A stretch of 64,000 bases of DNA, from the NCBI RefSeq assembly GCF_003429565.1, contig NZ_QUAK01000025.1, positions 124,001 through 188,000 on the forward strand. The letters run 5' to 3'. Under the pieces are notes generated by a model. The model saw nothing but the letters and a program-made list of their open reading frames with translations. It was not told the origin of the DNA and did no database searches. This stretch comes from Streptomyces triticagri (GTDB taxonomy: Bacteria; Actinomycetota; Actinomycetes; Streptomycetales; Streptomycetaceae). The translations under genes were made by a program, and so were the position numbers. Below are positions 55,444 through 63,495 of the stretch, one piece after another. The number at the start of each line of letters is the position of its first letter. The stretch's first letter is position 1.

Positions 55444-57003
55444 CTACGAATCCGAACCCTCGTCCGCCCCGCAGGATGCCCCGGTACGCGGCACATTTCC
55501 GTACATCAGATAGTCGTTGACCTTCTGGTGCACGCATTTCGAGGACATGTAGCCGGTGTGGCCCTCGCCCCGGTTGTCGATGACGACGGCCGCGTCGCCG
55601 AGCCGTCCGGCGGTCTCCTCCGTCCACCGGTACGGGGTCGCCGGGTCTCCGCGGGTACCGACCAGGACGATCTTCGGGGTGTCCACGTCGTGGATCTTGC
55701 GGATGTAGTCGGTGCCCTTGGGCATCCCGGCGCAGCTGATCACGCTCTGCAGCCGGGACGGGCCGAAGACGGCCGACGCCTCGGTGTACTCCTTGAGGAG
55801 CTTGCCGGAGGTCTCCTCGGCCTCGAGCTGGGCGGCGGTCGGGCGGTCGGGGTCGTCGGCGCAGTTCACGGTGACGAGTGCGGTCGTCTCGTTGTCGGAG
55901 GGGATCTTGTCCGCGGCGAGCTTCGGTGACTGTGCCGGGACGCGCTGCCCCTGCCCGGAGTCCTGGTCCTGCTGCGCCGGTACCGAGCCGGTGAGGCGGA
56001 GCAGCGGTGTCGGGTCGCCCTCGCTGCCGAGGGCGCCGAGCGCCTGCGAGAGGTACGGCCACATGGCGCGCTGGTAGAGCGCGGCACCGATCGAGTTGAC
56101 CAGGTCGTCGCCGCTGAACTGCAGTCCGTCGGCGGTCTCCAGGGGCTTGTTGTTCAGCCCGTCGACCAGCTTGTCCATGGTCTCGCGGGCGGTGCGGGCG
56201 TCGTCGCCGAGTACGCAGCCCGCGTTGGCGGTGCACCAGGTGATGAAGTCGTCCAGGGCAGTCTGCTGGCCCTCCGCGCTGATCAGCCCCTGCTCGACCA
56301 GCGGCTCCACGAGGGTGTCCACCCCGTCGAGCGCCATCCGGCCGACCTTCTTCGGGAACTGTGCCGCGTAGACCGCACCGAGCCGGGTGCCGTAGGAGAA
56401 ACCCAGGTAGGTGAGCTTCTTGTCGCCGAGTGCGGCTCGCATGACGTCCATGTCGCGGGAGACGTTCACCGTGCCCATGTGCTCGAGGACCGGTCCGGAG
56501 AGCTTCTTGCACTGCTCGTACGCCGCGCGCAGGTATTCGATCTCCGCCCGGACGCCGTCGTCGGTGGGCTCGGGGAGGCCCTCGCCGTCGCCGCAGGTGA
56601 CCGGGGAGCTCTGGCCGACTCCGCGCGGGTCGAAGCCCACCACGTCGTACTCGTCGGTGAGATCGCCGAGCGGCTTGGCGAGGTCGGCGATGCCGGAGAC
56701 GCCGGGGCCGCCCGGTCCGCCGAAGTTGACCAGGACCGAGCCCTTCGGCTTCGTGGAGGCCGGGATGCGGCCGACGGCCAGCTTCACGGTGCCCTTGTCC
56801 GGGGCGGAGTAGTCGAGCGGGACGGTGACCGTGCCGCATCGCATGTCCTTCGGGGCGTCCGACAGATCGCAGGCGCCCCATTCGATCTTCTGCTGGTAGA
56901 AGCGGGCCAGGTCCGGATCGTCCTCGGCGGCGGCCAGGGCGGGTGCCCCGGCCGCGAGCAGACCGAGGGCGGCGGCTCCCGCTATCGCACCTCGTACGCG
57001 CAT
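55444..57003 (-). CDS. secreted alpha/beta hydrolase, tripeptidyl aminopeptidase (TAP) type
   Basis: A 519-residue exported peptidase. The signal peptide is RVRGAIAGAAALGLLAAGAPALAAAE. The alpha/beta hydrolase domain has the oxyanion segment NFGGPGGPGVSGI, FDPRGVGQSSPVTC, and the nucleophile LGFSYGTRLGAVYA at about residue 215. The TAP-like C-terminal domain (TPKIVLVGTRGDPATPYRW; GEGHTGYMSSKCV) supplies the Asp and His. Family members remove N-terminal peptides from secreted proteins. ATG 57003 has GGAGAG upstream; the open frame beyond it has no signal character. Confidence 0.9.
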   Translation of the reverse strand: MRVRGAIAGAAALGLLAAGAPALAAAEDDPDLARFYQQKIEWGACDLSDAPKDMRCGTVTVPLDYSAPDKGTVKLAVGRIPASTKPKGSVLVNFGGPGGPGVSGIADLAKPLGDLTDEYDVVGFDPRGVGQSSPVTCGDGEGLPEPTDDGVRAEIEYLRAAYEQCKKLSGPVLEHMGTVNVSRDMDVMRAALGDKKLTYLGFSYGTRLGAVYAAQFPKKVGRMALDGVDTLVEPLVEQGLISAEGQQTALDDFITWCTANAGCVLGDDARTARETMDKLVDGLNNKPLETADGLQFSGDDLVNSIGAALYQRAMWPYLSQALGALGSEGDPTPLLRLTGSVPAQQDQDSGQGQRVPAQSPKLAADKIPSDNETTALVTVNCADDPDRPTAAQLEAEETSGKLLKEYTEASAVFGPSRLQSVISCAGMPKGTDYIRKIHDVDTPKIVLVGTRGDPATPYRWTEETAGRLGDAAVVIDNRGEGHTGYMSSKCVHQKVNDYLMYGNVPRTGASCGADEGSDS

Positions 57004-57115
57004 GGCAGCTCTCCCTGGGGAACGGGAACGTGCCCCTCGGATCACGATAGGGGCGACCTTCGGGTGCCGCCTGTTCACGCTGTGTGGTCACCGGGCGGGT
57101 GCGCGCCGCCCGCGG

Positions 57116-59008
57116 TCACGCACCGTACAGAGCGTCGATCTCCTTGGCGAAGTCCCGCTCGATCTCCGTGCGTTTCAGTTTCAGGGACGGGGTGAGGTGG
57201 CCGCCCTCCTCGGTGAAGTCCCCGGGCAGGACGGTGAATTCGCGGATCGACTCGGCGCGCGAGACCAGCTTGTTGGCGTCGTCGACCGCCCGCTGCAGGG
57301 TCTCACGCAGCTCCGGGTCCCGCGCGAGCTCCTCGGCGGGCATCCCGTCCTTCTTGCGCATCCGCAGCCAGTGGTCGATGCCGTCGGGTTCCAGCGTGAG
57401 CAGCGCGGTGATGTACGGGCGGTCGTCACCGACGACCATGCACTGGCCGATCAGCGGGTGGGCGCGCAGCCAGTCCTCGAGCGGGGCGGGTGCGACGTTC
57501 TTGCCGCCGGTGGTGATGAGGATGTCCTTCTTGCGGCCGGTGATGCTGAGATAGCCGTCCTCGTCGAGGGTTCCGATGTCGCCGGTCGCGAACCAGGTGT
57601 CGTACGCGGGGACCGCGGCGCCGAGCTCCGGGTCCCAGTAGCCGCTGAAGACCTGGTTGCCGCGGAGCAGCACCTCGCCGTCGGCGCCGATCCGTACGCC
57701 GGTGCCGGGCAGCGGCCATCCGACCGTGCCGAGCCGGGGCCGCAGCGGCGGGGTGACGGTGGCGGCGGCGGTGGTCTCGGTGAGTCCGTACCCCTCGTAG
57801 ATCTGGATGCCGGCGCCGGCGTAGAAGGCGGCGAGCCGGCGGCCGAGCGGTGAGCCGCCGCAGATCGCGTACCGGACGCGGCCGCCGAGTGCGGCCCGGA
57901 TGCGCCGGTAGACCAGCGGGTCGTAGAGCGCGCGGGCGGCCCGCAGCGCGAGACCGGGGCCGGGTCCGGTGCCGTGCTGCCGTGCCTCGACGGCCTCGCC
58001 GTAGCTGCGGGCGATGCGGGCCGCGCGGTCGAAGGAGGCGGCGCGGCCGAGCTTCTCCGCGGTGGCGCGGCCGGTGTTGTAGACCTTCTCCAGGACGTAC
58101 GGGATGGCCAGCAGGAAGGTCGGGCGGAAGCCGGCGAGATCGGCGAGCAGGTCCTCGGTCTTGATGCTCGGGGCGTGGCCGAGGCGTACCCGGGCGCGCA
58201 GACAGCCGATCGCGACCATCCGTCCGAAGACGTGCGACAGGGGCAGGAAGAGCAGGGTCGAAGCGGGCTCCCTGGACAGCGACTTGAACACCGGGTGCAG
58301 GAGTTCGATGGCGTTGTCGACCTCGGCGAAGAAATTGCCGTGGCTGAGCACACAGCCCTTGGGGCGGCCGGTGGTGCCCGAGGTGTAGATGAGGGTGGCG
58401 ATGCTGTCGGGGGTGAGGGCTGCGCGGCGCTCGTCCAGTGCGGCGTCCGGTGTGCCGGCGCCCGATTCGGCGACACCGCCCAGGTCTTCGAAGGTCCACA
58501 GATGCAGCAGGTCCGGGATGCGGTCGCGCTCCGGGCCGAGGGCCGCGGACTGGCCGCGGGTCTCCACGACGAGGGCGCGGGCGCCGGAGTTCTGCAGGAT
58601 CCAGCGGGTCTGGAAGGACGAGGAGGTCGGGTACACCGGGACGGTGACCAGGCCCGCCGCCCAGGCCGCGAAGTCGACCAGGGTCCACTCGTACGTCGTA
58701 CGGGCCATGATCGCGAGGCGGTCGCCGGGTTCCAGGCCCTGTGCGATCAACCCCTGGGCGAGGGCGCGGACTTCGGCCGCGAAGGCCGCCGCGGTGACGT
58801 CACGCCAGTGGCCGGTCGCGTCCTTGCGGCTGAGTACGGGCTCGTTTGGGGCCTCGGCCGCATTGGTGAACGGGATGTCGGCGAGCGACCCCTGGCCGAC
58901 GGTCCCGGCGAGCGGCGGTACGGACACCTCCCGCACCTGCCCGTCTGTCCTGACCGTGTGCGGCTCGACGAGCGAGGGCGGCGGCGGGTTGGGCGTCCTG
59001 CGGGACAT
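57116..59008 (-). CDS. long-chain acyl-CoA synthetase (AMP-forming)
   Basis: A 630-residue adenylate-forming ligase that activates fatty acids to acyl-CoA. The P-loop-like motif is LIYTSGTTGRPKGCVLSH at about residue 185, the A5 motif is YGLTETTAA, the A7 motif is YDTWFATGDIG, then GYLSITGRKKDILITTGGKNVAP with the hinge, and a C-terminal Lys in LTPSLKLKRTEIERDF. The A-domain arrangement is that of the FadD15/long-chain group. It starts 80 bases downstream of the thiolase gene on the same strand, so one fatty-acid transcript is likely. ATG 59008 has GGAG upstream. Confidence 0.9.
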   Translation of the reverse strand: MSRRTPNPPPPSLVEPHTVRTDGQVREVSVPPLAGTVGQGSLADIPFTNAAEAPNEPVLSRKDATGHWRDVTAAAFAAEVRALAQGLIAQGLEPGDRLAIMARTTYEWTLVDFAAWAAGLVTVPVYPTSSSFQTRWILQNSGARALVVETRGQSAALGPERDRIPDLLHLWTFEDLGGVAESGAGTPDAALDERRAALTPDSIATLIYTSGTTGRPKGCVLSHGNFFAEVDNAIELLHPVFKSLSREPASTLLFLPLSHVFGRMVAIGCLRARVRLGHAPSIKTEDLLADLAGFRPTFLLAIPYVLEKVYNTGRATAEKLGRAASFDRAARIARSYGEAVEARQHGTGPGPGLALRAARALYDPLVYRRIRAALGGRVRYAICGGSPLGRRLAAFYAGAGIQIYEGYGLTETTAAATVTPPLRPRLGTVGWPLPGTGVRIGADGEVLLRGNQVFSGYWDPELGAAVPAYDTWFATGDIGTLDEDGYLSITGRKKDILITTGGKNVAPAPLEDWLRAHPLIGQCMVVGDDRPYITALLTLEPDGIDHWLRMRKKDGMPAEELARDPELRETLQRAVDDANKLVSRAESIREFTVLPGDFTEEGGHLTPSLKLKRTEIERDFAKEIDALYGA

Positions 59009-59088
59009 GGCGGCTCCGTGTGGGCAGGGGATGAGGGTGCGGTGCGGGCGGCGGCGCGGGTGGTGCGGGTGAGCAACAGCCGTACGGC

Positions 59089-60399
59089 TCAGGCGCGTTC
59101 GAGGATCGCCGTCACCCCCTGGCCGCCGGCCGCGCAGACGGAGATCAGGCCGCGGGCCGGGCCCTCGCGCTCGGCGAGCAGCTTGGCGAGGGTCGCGACG
59201 ATGCGGGCGCCGGTCGCCGCGAAGGGGTGTCCGGTGGCGAGCGAGGAGCCCGCGACATTCAGCCGGTCGCGGTCCACGGTGCCGATCCCGCGCTTCTCCC
59301 AGGCCGCGAGGGTGGCGAGCACCTGGGACGCGAAGGCCTCGTGCACCTCGATCAGATCGAAGTCCGCCAGGGTGAGCCCGGCCCGCTCCAGCATCCGCGG
59401 CACCGCGTACGCGGGCGCCATCAACAGCCCGTCCTCGCCGTCCCGTACATCGCCCTCGACGAAGTCCACGGCGGCCGTCTCGCACTCGGTGAGATACGCG
59501 AGCGGGGTGTGGCCGTGCTCGGCGGCCCACTCCTCACTGGCGAGCAGCACGGTGGCGGCGCCGTCGGTCAGCGGGGTCGAATTGCCCGCCGTCATCGTGG
59601 GGTTCGTGCCGCCGACGCCGAACACCGGCTTCAAGGAGCCGAGTTTCTGCACTGTCGAGCCGGGGCGCAGATTGTGGTCGCGTGCGAGGCCGTTGAAGGG
59701 CACCACGAGGTCGGTGAAGAAGCCTCGCTCGTACGCGTCGAAGAGCCGGCGGTGGCTCGCGGCGGCCAGCTCGTCCTGCTCCTCGCGGGTCACGCCCCAC
59801 TTCAGGGCGGTGACCGCGGCGTGCTCGCCCATCGAAAGCCCGGTCCTGGGCTCGGAGTTGCGCGGGATGTCCGGTACCAGGTGGCCTGGGCGGATCTTGG
59901 CGAGCGCCTTGAGCCGGGCGCCCGTGCTCTTCGCGCGGCGGGCCTCGAGGAGGATGCGGCGCAGGGCGTCGTTGATGCCGAGCGGGGCGTCGCTCGCGGT
60001 ATCGGCGCCGCCGGCGATCGCACTGTCGAGCCGGCCGAGGGCGATCTTGTCGGCGGCGGCGATCACGGCCTGCAGGCCGGTGCCGCAGGCCTGTTGGATG
60101 TCGTAGGCCGGCGTGCGGGGATCGAGGGCGGAGCCGAGGACCGTCTCGCGGGCCAGATTGAAGTCGCGGCTGTGCTTGAGCACGGCGCCGGCCACGAACT
60201 CGCCCACCGGCTTCCCGCGCAGCCCGAAGCGGTCGGCGAGGCCGTCCAGGGCGGCGGTCAGCATGTCCTGGTTGGACGCGGTGGCGTACGGGCCGTCGGC
60301 GCGCGCGAAGGGGATGCGGCTGCCGCCGACGACGGCCACCCGCTTGACGGTTGCCGCCGGGCGTTCCGCTGCCGCCGTCTTTCCACCGGATGTCGTCAT
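59089..60399 (-). CDS. acetyl-CoA C-acyltransferase (thiolase, FadA2/FadI-like)
   Basis: A 436-residue thiolase. The nucleophile Cys is in DIQQACGTGLQAVIAAAD at about residue 105. The His pair is in the late VHEAFASQV and GHPFAATGARIVATL, and the C-terminal Cys is in SVCAAGGQGV, a complete active site. It cleaves 3-ketoacyl-CoA in beta-oxidation or condenses acetyl-CoA. It is divergent from a FabG4-like reductase across 72 bases, the order seen for fadA2-fabG4 in mycobacteria. ATG 60399 has AGGAG upstream; a TTACTCCGAAGTAA operator lies 32 bases before it. Confidence 0.92.
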   Translation of the reverse strand: MTTSGGKTAAAERPAATVKRVAVVGGSRIPFARADGPYATASNQDMLTAALDGLADRFGLRGKPVGEFVAGAVLKHSRDFNLARETVLGSALDPRTPAYDIQQACGTGLQAVIAAADKIALGRLDSAIAGGADTASDAPLGINDALRRILLEARRAKSTGARLKALAKIRPGHLVPDIPRNSEPRTGLSMGEHAAVTALKWGVTREEQDELAAASHRRLFDAYERGFFTDLVVPFNGLARDHNLRPGSTVQKLGSLKPVFGVGGTNPTMTAGNSTPLTDGAATVLLASEEWAAEHGHTPLAYLTECETAAVDFVEGDVRDGEDGLLMAPAYAVPRMLERAGLTLADFDLIEVHEAFASQVLATLAAWEKRGIGTVDRDRLNVAGSSLATGHPFAATGARIVATLAKLLAEREGPARGLISVCAAGGQGVTAILERA

Positions 60400-60430
60400 C
60401 TCTCGACCAGCTCCTGACCCTTGAGTAACC

Positions 60431-60444
60431 TTACTCCGAAGTAA
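60431..60444. promoter_or_regulatory. TetR operator candidate, site 1 (thiolase | reductase divergent promoter)
   Basis: TTACTCCGAAGTAA has 4-bp TTAC/GTAA arms and matches the site before the tetR gene at 63362 in 12 of 14 positions. It also overlaps GAGTAACCTTACTC (60423-60436), a second symmetric element in the same spot. It is placed to control both divergent genes. Confidence 0.6.
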
Positions 60445-60471
60445 ATCTACGACCGCGCAGGGAGTCGGACA

Positions 60472-61800
60472 ATGGCGGACCGCTATCTGAACTTCACCGG
60501 CACAGGACCCGGCCGTTTCCTGACGGGGAAGTTCGGACTCCCGCAGCCCGTCGCCCTGCACCGCTGGTCGGCCGAACGGCCTTCCCTGGAAGGGCCGTTG
60601 CTGCATCTCACCGCGGGCGGCACGCCGGCCGACGGCCTGCCCGGCGTACTGGACCGGACGGGCCTGCAGCGGACCACCGACCCCGCCGCGGCCCCGCGCC
60701 CCGCCGCCGTCGTGGTGGACGCCGTCTCCGTCGCGACCGCCGAAGGACTCGCCGGCGTGCACGCCGCACTGCACCCCGTGGTGCGGTCCGTGGCGCGCGG
60801 CGGCCGGGTGATCGTACTCGGTGCCCCTCCGTCGGCGGACGACCACCACCAGGCCGCCGCCCAGCAGGCGCTCGAAGGGTTCGTCCGGTCGCTCGGCAAG
60901 GAGATCGGGGGCGGGCGCACGGTGACCCTGGTACGCCTGACCTCGGCGGATGCGGCCGAGTCGACGCTGCGCTTCCTGCTCTCGCCCAAGTCGGCGTACC
61001 TCAGCGGGCAGGTGATCTCGGTGGCGGGCGGGGAGCTTCCCGCCGAGGACCCGGGCGCCCCCGACGACCGCCCGCTGTCCGGCCGTACCGCCCTGGTGAC
61101 CGGCGCCGCGCGCGGGATCGGTGCCGCCGTCGCCGAGACCCTGGCCCGGGACGGCGCCCGGCTCGTGCTGCTCGACGTCCCCGCGGCCGAGGAAGATCTG
61201 AACCGCCTCGCGGACCGCCTCGGCGGCACCGCGCTTCCGCTCGACATCACCGCCGACGACGCCGGCGAGATCATCGTCGCCGCGCTCCCCGACGGCCTCG
61301 ACATCCTGGTCCACAACGCGGGCATCACCCGCGACCGCAGACTCGCCAACATGCCTGCCGAGCGCTGGAGTTCGGTGCTGCGGGTGAACCTGGACAGCGT
61401 CCTGCGCACCACCGACGCCCTGCTCAAGGCCGGCACCCTGCGCCGCGGCGGCCGTATCGTCGCCACCGCGTCCATCGCCGGCATCGCGGGCAACACCGGA
61501 CAGACCAACTACGCGGCGAGCAAGGCCGGAATCATCGGCCTGGTGCACTCGCTCGCCCCGCGCGCACTCGCCGAGCACGGCGTCACGGTCAACGCGGTCG
61601 CGCCCGGCTTCATCGAGACGAAGATGACGGCCGCGGTCCCGCTGTTCATCCGCGAGGCCGGCCGCCGGATGAACTCCCTTGCCCAGGGCGGACTTCCGGT
61701 CGACGTCGCCGAGACCACCGCCTGGTTCGCCGCCCCGGGGTCGGGCGCGGTCAACGGCCAGGTGGTCCGGGTCTGCGGCCAGAGCCTCCTGGGGGCCTGA
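60472..61800 (+). CDS. high-molecular-weight 3-oxoacyl-ACP/CoA reductase (FabG4-like)
   Basis: A 442-residue two-domain short-chain dehydrogenase. The N-terminal flavodoxin-like domain (to about residue 195) has lost its cofactor glycines. The C-terminal domain has TGAARGIGAAVAETLA at about residues 208-223, LVHNAGITRDR, SIAGIAGNTGQTNYAASKAG with the Ser-Tyr-Lys catalytic set, and APGFIETKMT. Mycobacterial FabG4 has this architecture and reduces ketoacyl-CoA with NADH. It is divergent from a thiolase and followed after 2 bases by a MaoC dehydratase, giving a three-step fatty acyl cycle. Confidence 0.9.
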   Translation: MADRYLNFTGTGPGRFLTGKFGLPQPVALHRWSAERPSLEGPLLHLTAGGTPADGLPGVLDRTGLQRTTDPAAAPRPAAVVVDAVSVATAEGLAGVHAALHPVVRSVARGGRVIVLGAPPSADDHHQAAAQQALEGFVRSLGKEIGGGRTVTLVRLTSADAAESTLRFLLSPKSAYLSGQVISVAGGELPAEDPGAPDDRPLSGRTALVTGAARGIGAAVAETLARDGARLVLLDVPAAEEDLNRLADRLGGTALPLDITADDAGEIIVAALPDGLDILVHNAGITRDRRLANMPAERWSSVLRVNLDSVLRTTDALLKAGTLRRGGRIVATASIAGIAGNTGQTNYAASKAGIIGLVHSLAPRALAEHGVTVNAVAPGFIETKMTAAVPLFIREAGRRMNSLAQGGLPVDVAETTAWFAAPGSGAVNGQVVRVCGQSLLGA

Positions 61801-61802
61801 GC

Positions 61803-62660
61803 ATGACGACCGTACGTCTCGGATCGGCGCCCCGGCTCACCCCGCTGCTCGCCCGCGGCGCACTCCTGTCCCCCCTGAAGCGGCCGGCCGCCGCCGAGGG
61901 CGTGCCCGGCGGGCGGCTCGTCCTCGCGGATGCCGCCATCGACCGCGGGCGGCTGGCCTCGTACGCCCGGATCTGCGGATTCGCCGCGGACGGTCCGCTG
62001 CCCGTGACGTATCCGCACATCCTCGGATTCCCGCTCGCGATGCGCCTGATGGCCGCGCGGGCCTTCCCGCTGCCGGTGCTCGGCCTGGTGCACACCACGC
62101 TCGACATCACACAGCACCGCTCCCTCGACCCGGCCGAGCGCCCGGAGATCACCGTCTACGCCGACGGGCTCGTCCCGCACCGCCGGGGCACCGAGGCGAT
62201 CCTGGTCACCGAGGCCCGGGTGGACGGCACCAAGGTGTGGGAGTCACGCAGCCGCTATCTGGCACGGCACCGCGTCGACCGCTCCCCGGCCACGGAAGGC
62301 GGCACCCCGGACCGGCCCGACGGCCTCACCACCGTGACCGAGTGGCAGCTGCCCGCCGACCTCGGCCGCCGCTACGGCGCCGCCTCCGGCGACCGCAACC
62401 CGATCCATCTGCACCCGCTGACGGCCCGGCTGCTCGGCTTCCCGCGCGCCATCGCGCACGGCATGTGGACGGTCGCCCGCTGCCTCGCGGAGTACGGCAG
62501 CGACGGGCAGGTGCGGATCGGCGCCGGCTTCCGGGCGCCGGTCCTGCTGCCCGGCACCGTCACCTACGCGGCCGGGGCCGGCGCCTTCGCGCTGTGCACC
62601 CCGGCAGCCGCCGGGCGCCCGGAGCGCCTGCATCTCACGGGCCTGGTCGAGCGGGGGTGA
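61803..62660 (+). CDS. MaoC-type (R)-hydratase, HtdX-like
   Basis: A 285-residue double-hotdog 3-hydroxyacyl thioester dehydratase. The C-terminal hotdog carries the hydratase-2 motif in RRYGAASGDRNPIHLHPLTARLLGFPRAIAHGMW at about residues 196-229, with catalytic Asp and His. The N-terminal hotdog (PVTYPHILGFPLAMRLMA) is non-catalytic. With the reductase and thiolase it supplies the dehydration step in acyl-chain elongation or oxidation. It begins 2 bases after the reductase stop, so translation is coupled. HtdX is the mycobacterial counterpart in the same gene order, by comparison from memory. Confidence 0.87.
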   Translation: MTTVRLGSAPRLTPLLARGALLSPLKRPAAAEGVPGGRLVLADAAIDRGRLASYARICGFAADGPLPVTYPHILGFPLAMRLMAARAFPLPVLGLVHTTLDITQHRSLDPAERPEITVYADGLVPHRRGTEAILVTEARVDGTKVWESRSRYLARHRVDRSPATEGGTPDRPDGLTTVTEWQLPADLGRRYGAASGDRNPIHLHPLTARLLGFPRAIAHGMWTVARCLAEYGSDGQVRIGAGFRAPVLLPGTVTYAAGAGAFALCTPAAAGRPERLHLTGLVERG

Positions 62661-62690
62661 GGGCCGAACCCGGCTCAATGCAGCGGGAGT

Positions 62691-63335
62691 TCACCTCGAA
62701 GGAGGCGACCAGGACTTCCCGTCCATCAGATTGCCGAGACCCGACCAGGCGAAGTTCATCAGCGTCGCCGCGGCCTCCTTGGCGGTGACGCCCGAGGCGG
62801 CGTTCGCCCACACGGCGAGCGCCTCCGCGGCGCCCACCAGGGCCTCCGCCAGACCCGCCACATCCTGCTCGGGGAGCAGCGGATTGTCGTGCGCCTCGCG
62901 CGCCGCCTCGGCGATGAGCAGCGTGACGAAGGCCACGATCTCCTCGCGCATCACGGCGATCTCTGCGGCGAACGGCTCGCCGTGCGTCCGCGCCTGGCTG
63001 TGCAACACCGCCCAGGCATCGGGCCGTTCGGCAGTGTGGGTGAAGAACGCCCGGAGCCCCGCCCAGAGTTGCCGGTCGGCCGGCTCGCCCGGCGTGACAC
63101 CGCCGCGGACCGCGTCCACCAGGGCCGCAGCCTCCCGCCTGATGCAGGCGGTGAACAGCTCTTCCTTGGAGTTCAGATACAGATAGACCAGCGGTTTCGA
63201 CACCCCGGCGAGCTCCGCGATCTCGTCCATCGACGCCGCCCGGTACCCGCGCTGTCCGAAGACGCGCACCGCCGCGTCCATCATCTGCTGCTCCCGTACG
63301 GCACGCGGCATCCGCTTGCCCTTCACAGCCCCCAC
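62691..63335 (-). CDS. TetR family transcriptional repressor
   Basis: A 214-residue regulator. The DNA-binding helix-turn-helix is at residues 10-58 (RAVREQQMMDAAVRVFGQRGYRAASMDEIAELAGVSKPLVYLYLNSKEELF), followed by a TetR ligand domain. Start GTG 63335 has GGAGGG upstream. It is convergent with the dehydratase gene. TTACTCCGTGGTAA lies 27 bases upstream, nearly identical to the site in the thiolase | reductase promoter, so it likely represses itself and that locus until a fatty acyl-CoA binds. The ligand is an inference. Confidence 0.9.
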   Translation of the reverse strand: MGAVKGKRMPRAVREQQMMDAAVRVFGQRGYRAASMDEIAELAGVSKPLVYLYLNSKEELFTACIRREAAALVDAVRGGVTPGEPADRQLWAGLRAFFTHTAERPDAWAVLHSQARTHGEPFAAEIAVMREEIVAFVTLLIAEAAREAHDNPLLPEQDVAGLAEALVGAAEALAVWANAASGVTAKEAAATLMNFAWSGLGNLMDGKSWSPPSR

Positions 63336-63361
63336 GCCGGTCGCCCTCCCGATCCGCCCAT

Positions 63362-63375
63362 TTACTCCGTGGTAA
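63362..63375. promoter_or_regulatory. TetR operator candidate, site 2 (tetR promoter)
   Basis: TTACTCCGTGGTAA, same TTACTCCG and GTAA elements and spacing as site 1 at 60431-60444, 27 bases before the tetR start codon. Autoregulation is expected from its place. Confidence 0.6.
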
Positions 63376-63423
63376 GCCTACGTCTCGGCCCCCGGCGGCC
63401 GGACGCTGCCGCCGGGAACGACG

Positions 63424-63461
63424 GACGGCCGCGCTCCCCGGACGGGAGGAGCGCGGCCGTC
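63424..63461 (-). terminator. terminator after the symporter gene
   Basis: GACGGCCGCGCTCC and GGAGCGCGGCCGTC form a 14-bp perfect stem with a 10-base loop, 34 bases beyond the symporter stop on the minus strand. It separates that gene from tetR. Confidence 0.82.
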
Positions 63462-63495
63462 GAGCGCCGGACGGATCCGGGCGGACCCGGACGGG

